Position numbers and translations under genes: made by a program
Shown here: piece after piece, positions 11,849 through 15,179 of the stretch
Layout: every line of letters begins with the position of its first letter
Position numbering within the stretch: the first letter of the stretch is position 1
Assembly (NCBI GenBank): GCA_023409835.1
Contig: JAEYQV010000125.1
Location: forward strand, 1-15,179
Origin: Bacillota bacterium
GTDB lineage: Bacteria; Bacillota; Clostridia; Lachnospirales; Lachnospiraceae
Direction of reading: 5' to 3'
Length of the DNA stretch: 15,179 nucleotides
The notes under the pieces: generated by a model
Seen by the model: only the letters and a program-made list of their open reading frames with translations
Database searches by the model: none
Told to the model about the DNA's origin: nothing

Positions 11849-14332
11849 ATGAATATTTTACTAAAACATATCCTGCGAAACATCCGACAATATAAGTTAC
11901 GTAGTGTTCTGATCATTTTTTCTCTGGCTGTCTCCACCATGGTCATGTTCCTGAATCTGACCATTAAGGATGATATTACGAAGAAGTATACTTCGGTTTT
12001 ACAGGGTGCATATCAAAATTATGATATATCCGTTAACAGTTATTATTATGATGAGAACGGCTATTTTGATTTGAACGAGTTGGATCTGTCCATGGTCGAA
12101 CCGGATAATACGATATATCAGGTCAGTGCTTATGGTATCTATGAACATAAGGGGGATAGTCTGGCGGTTGTCTTAAGAGGCTATGACAGACAGAAGCTTA
12201 TGGATACAGACCTCTGTATTCTGGAGGAGAAAAGCTCTGATTTTGATCCGGAGGACCCCACGCAGATTATTGTTAGCAGGAAGACCACAGATAAATACGG
12301 CTGGATGTTGGGGGATCGGATCCCCGTACTTACAAACGAGGGAGAAGATAGCTTAACCATTACCGGAGTAGCGAAAACCGCTGGGATTTTTCTAATAGAG
12401 TATGACAATATCTATCTATTTACTACAATAGCATTTGCCGAACAGCGTGCAGAACAGGTTGGAAAGCTCCAATCCGTGCTGCTGGATCTGCCGGAGAAAG
12501 CCGATGAGGAGAACGTAAGTCAAAGTATCTCCGAAGCCAATGAGCATTTTAATATTAATATTTTGGGGAACAAACAGGCCATTGATAGTGGGTTAACTAC
12601 AATCAACCAGCTTCTGAACATTATCCTTGCGATGGTAATCGGGTTGAATCTATATATCATTGCATCTCTGACAAAATTAATGATGGCTACCAGACTGCCT
12701 GTAGTCGGAACCTTCCGAAGCATCGGAGCAACCAAGGGGAAGATGAATTTTATTCTGATCTTAGAGAATGCCGTATTCGGACTGATTGGTTCGGTACTCG
12801 GTATCGGGCTGGGAATCCTGCTCCGCAAGCCGATGTCCGGTATCTTTTTTAATGCCGGGGATGCTTTGGAATATTTGCATGTAAAGCTGGAATATAAGCC
12901 CAGCTATTTCGTGTTTTCCCTCCTGTTTTCCATGGGACTTCAGATAGTGATTTCTTTGTCTTCCATTCTGAAGGCCAGCAGAAGATCGATTAAGGATAAT
13001 ATCTTTAATACCTTAAGCACCATGCCCAGAATTTCGTTAAAGAAAACAGTATTAGGAACAGCTCTGCTGGGGGCGTCCATAGTAATCTATATCCTCAATA
13101 CAAGCTATAATTTCTATCTTTCCCTGTTGGTGCTATTACTGGCATTGGTTGGGACAGTATTTATCACTCCTCTCCTTACAAGGCTCTTCTCTAAGCCCTT
13201 ATCAATCCTTTCAGGCAAATTATTCGGAGGGCCTGCAGGACTGGGGATGAAGTCCATTTCAGCCAGTAAGACAATTCGCTCGAGCATCACCTTAATCACA
13301 GTCGGGCTCTCACTGGTGCTTATGGTATATGCAGCAACAAATTCCTTTCATGAGATGTTTAACAAATTCTCAAAAACAGTGGACTATGATGTCAGTATCT
13401 ACTGGCTGATTGAGGGGGAAGAGGAATACCGTTACCTTGAGGAGCTGGATGGAGTTAACCGGATTGATTTCCAATATGGTAATTATGTTAATGTACCCTA
13501 CGGCGGAAAGGAAGATTATTGCCAGATACTAGGTATGGATGAGCTAGTCTCCGGTATTAAAGGTGATCAGGAGACCTTAACTAAGCTGTCAGAAAATCAG
13601 ATTCTCGTAGATGAGTATTATGCAAGAACCCATGACTATAAGCTTGGAGATAAGCTGAATATTGAGATCGATAAGCTGGAGAGCGGTGTTGGTACCTATG
13701 AGGTAGCCGGATTTATCAATGCCACCTACTATACAACCCAACGGAACGTAATAGTGTTAAAGGAAGCGGCTTATAAGAAGGTATTCGGGGATATCCCCTC
13801 CTCAATTAATGTTTATACAGAGCAGGATCCTAATATAATTAAGAACCTGTTGATGAAGGAGCTAGCCGGTTCCGGAGTATATATAGAGACCGTGGAGGAG
13901 GATATTAAGGGACAGAAGAGCAGCAACGAGTCGGTGATTAATATGGCAACCGGTATTTTGGGATTATCCGTACTTCTGGCTATCTGTGGTCTGCTGAACA
14001 ACCAAATGATTGGCTTTATTCAGAGAAAAAGGGAATATGCGGTGTTGTATTCTGTTTCCATGAGCCGGTCCCAACTAAAGACGATGATCTTCTTTGAAGC
14101 GCTCGGAACGTTCTTGGTTGGAGGTATCTTTGCCGTGGCCTTAAGTCAATGGATGATCCGATTACTCTATGTCGTTCTGATGTCGATCGGCATGGGATAT
14201 CCGATTTCACTAGGGATCGATAAGCTTCTACAGCTTCTTGGCATAGTACTGGTTCTGCTCCTGGTTACTTCGATCTCACCGATGAGAAGGATAAGTAAGC
14301 TGAAGGTAATAGAAGAGATTAAATATGAGTAA
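11849..14332 (+). CDS. FtsX/MacB-type ABC transporter permease
   Basis: An 827-residue membrane protein with ten likely transmembrane segments: about 17-37, 253-275, 302-325, 352-373, 398-418, 423-445, 475-497, 695-715, 745-770 and 795-815. Two large extracytoplasmic domains follow segments 1 and 7 (about 38-250 and 500-690; MacB_PCD-like). FtsX domains (PF02687) lie after each: the first has the VVGTFRSIGATKGKMNFIL coupling region, the second the REYAVLYSVSMSRSQLKTM equivalent. This duplicated layout is typical of Firmicute mechanotransmission-type transporters, which export or sense peptides, lipids or lipoproteins. The substrate is unknown. The ATG has AGGGGG at 11838-11843. Its ATPase follows 54 bases later, the reverse of the common ATPase-first order; a 7-bp dyad (ATCAATG-TG-CATTGAT, 14351-14366) lies between them. 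Confidence 0.88.
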   Translation: MNILLKHILRNIRQYKLRSVLIIFSLAVSTMVMFLNLTIKDDITKKYTSVLQGAYQNYDISVNSYYYDENGYFDLNELDLSMVEPDNTIYQVSAYGIYEHKGDSLAVVLRGYDRQKLMDTDLCILEEKSSDFDPEDPTQIIVSRKTTDKYGWMLGDRIPVLTNEGEDSLTITGVAKTAGIFLIEYDNIYLFTTIAFAEQRAEQVGKLQSVLLDLPEKADEENVSQSISEANEHFNINILGNKQAIDSGLTTINQLLNIILAMVIGLNLYIIASLTKLMMATRLPVVGTFRSIGATKGKMNFILILENAVFGLIGSVLGIGLGILLRKPMSGIFFNAGDALEYLHVKLEYKPSYFVFSLLFSMGLQIVISLSSILKASRRSIKDNIFNTLSTMPRISLKKTVLGTALLGASIVIYILNTSYNFYLSLLVLLLALVGTVFITPLLTRLFSKPLSILSGKLFGGPAGLGMKSISASKTIRSSITLITVGLSLVLMVYAATNSFHEMFNKFSKTVDYDVSIYWLIEGEEEYRYLEELDGVNRIDFQYGNYVNVPYGGKEDYCQILGMDELVSGIKGDQETLTKLSENQILVDEYYARTHDYKLGDKLNIEIDKLESGVGTYEVAGFINATYYTTQRNVIVLKEAAYKKVFGDIPSSINVYTEQDPNIIKNLLMKELAGSGVYIETVEEDIKGQKSSNESVINMATGILGLSVLLAICGLLNNQMIGFIQRKREYAVLYSVSMSRSQLKTMIFFEALGTFLVGGIFAVALSQWMIRLLYVVLMSIGMGYPISLGIDKLLQLLGIVLVLLLVTSISPMRRISKLKVIEEIKYE

Positions 14333-14386
14333 AGTAGGATGACGGTGCTTATCAATGTGCATTGATGCGTAGTAAAGAGGACAGAT

Positions 14387-15124
14387 GTGAAAAAGAAGAT
14401 AGATATGGAAAAGAGGTTAGATATGGAAAAGATCATACGGGTTGAAAACCTATATAAGTCCTTCGGTGAAGGAGATAGTCTTGTGGAAGTATTAAAAGGA
14501 ATCAATTTTAGCGTTGAGAAGGGAGAATTCATCTCCATCATGGGAGCCTCCGGCTGCGGCAAAAGCACCCTTCTGTATCTGCTGGGAGCTCTGGACTCAC
14601 CGGATAAGGGAAATGTATTCATCCATGACATGGATATTAATAAAATGAAGGATCGAGCCAAGAGCAGAGTACGCCGTTCTCAGATTGGATTTGTATTCCA
14701 GTTCTACAATCTGGTTCAGAATCTGACGGTAGAGGAGAATATTTTTCTGCCTCTGATAATGGATGGGAAGAAGCCGGCCTCCTATGAGAAGGAACTAGAG
14801 GATATTCTGGAGATTGTCGGTCTTACTCACAAACGTAAGATGATTCCCAGTAAGCTCTCCGGCGGCCAGCAGCAGAGAGTGGCCATTGCCAGATCCGTTA
14901 TTGCGTCTCCGGATATTATACTTGCGGATGAACCTACCGGAAATCTGGATTCACAAGCAGGAATGGAGATTATGGGTTTATTTAAAAGGATTAATGAAGA
15001 GAAGAAGATCACAATTTTACAGGTAACGCACTCTGTGGAAGCAGCTGGTTATGGACGTCGGATTATTCATCTGAAGGATGGAAGGATTGAGAGAGACCAG
15101 CTGGAGGAAGTGGTATCGCTATAA
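14387..15124 (+). CDS. ABC transporter ATP-binding protein, MacB/LolD type
   Basis: A 245-residue ATPase, partner of the permease just upstream. All motifs look intact: Walker A GASGCGKST, Q-loop FVFQFYNL, signature LSGGQQQRVAIARS, Walker B IILADEPTGNLD and the H-loop VTHSVE. The LFKRINEEKKITILQVTHS style is typical of the MacB/LolD/Bce group. Three in-frame starts exist: GTG 14387 (GAGGA at 14377-14381, spacing 5), ATG 14405, and ATG 14423 (GAGG at 14413-14416, spacing 6). An 18-base tandem repeat (14398-14415 and 14416-14433, 16 of 18 identical) has duplicated the ATG and its surroundings. The family usually begins at the MEKIIRVENLYKSF equivalent, so 14423 (233 residues) is a serious alternative. 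The last 55 bases of the window hold no visible gene. Confidence 0.9.
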   Translation: MKKKIDMEKRLDMEKIIRVENLYKSFGEGDSLVEVLKGINFSVEKGEFISIMGASGCGKSTLLYLLGALDSPDKGNVFIHDMDINKMKDRAKSRVRRSQIGFVFQFYNLVQNLTVEENIFLPLIMDGKKPASYEKELEDILEIVGLTHKRKMIPSKLSGGQQQRVAIARSVIASPDIILADEPTGNLDSQAGMEIMGLFKRINEEKKITILQVTHSVEAAGYGRRIIHLKDGRIERDQLEEVVSL

Positions 15125-15179
15125 GAATGATATTCGAGATGACTTTCTATTCGCAGATATGGATTTTACCCATTACATC

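Overview
The window reads as a chromosomal segment of an anaerobic, low-to-moderate GC Firmicute, most likely a clostridium of the Lachnospiraceae type. The grounds are the gene content (2-oxoacid:ferredoxin oxidoreductase, rubrerythrin, two-iron superoxide reductase, BMP-type nucleoside importer), strong AGGAGG-like ribosome binding sites, and Gram-positive lipoprotein and promoter signals. This assignment is inferred from protein character, not from a database match. No phage, insertion sequence, CRISPR, rRNA or tRNA was seen.

Layout. (1) 1-1480, plus strand: the C-terminal part of a 2-oxoacid:ferredoxin oxidoreductase beta subunit, a rubrerythrin, and a small PsiE-family membrane protein, closed by a strong hairpin at 1561-1588. 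(2) 1755-3434, minus strand: a flavoprotein of the L-amino-acid oxidase type. (3) 3714-9257, plus strand: xanthine phosphoribosyltransferase followed by a complete four-gene BMP-family ABC importer (lipoprotein, fused double ATPase, two permeases), which resembles the NupNOPQ guanosine importer of Bacillus subtilis. Together these make a plausible purine uptake and salvage unit. (4) 9258-9735: a 478-base gap packed with perfect stem-loops, a large A/T-flanked terminator, and a Crp-like palindrome in front of an extended -10 promoter. (5) 9736-11580, plus strand: thioredoxin, desulfoferrodoxin (superoxide reductase), a Crp/Fnr-family regulator and an unrecognised 67-residue protein, ending in an intrinsic terminator. 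This is a redox and oxygen-defence island with its own regulator. (6) 11849-15124, plus strand: a ten-segment FtsX/MacB-type permease and its LolD/MacB-type ATPase, an exporter or lipid/peptide-handling ABC system of unknown substrate.

The most testable observation is in region 5. The regulator's recognition helix carries the Arg-Glu-x-x-x-Arg pattern that E. coli CRP uses to read TGTGA. A TGTGA/TCACA dyad lies in front of the same gene cluster, centred about 41 bases upstream of the start point implied by an extended -10 element. That is the geometry of a class II activator promoter. A second, near-consensus promoter lies inside the 3' end of the thioredoxin gene and would drive the superoxide reductase and regulator separately.

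Other points worth attention are a possible Arg/Lys swap at two active-site positions of the amino-acid-oxidase-like enzyme, an unexplained leader in front of xpt, an 18-residue tandem duplication in the lipoprotein linker, and an 18-base tandem duplication that copies the start codon of the last ATPase. I found nothing that I would call a clear new multi-gene system. The unfamiliar elements are the 67-residue protein and the structured intergenic regions.
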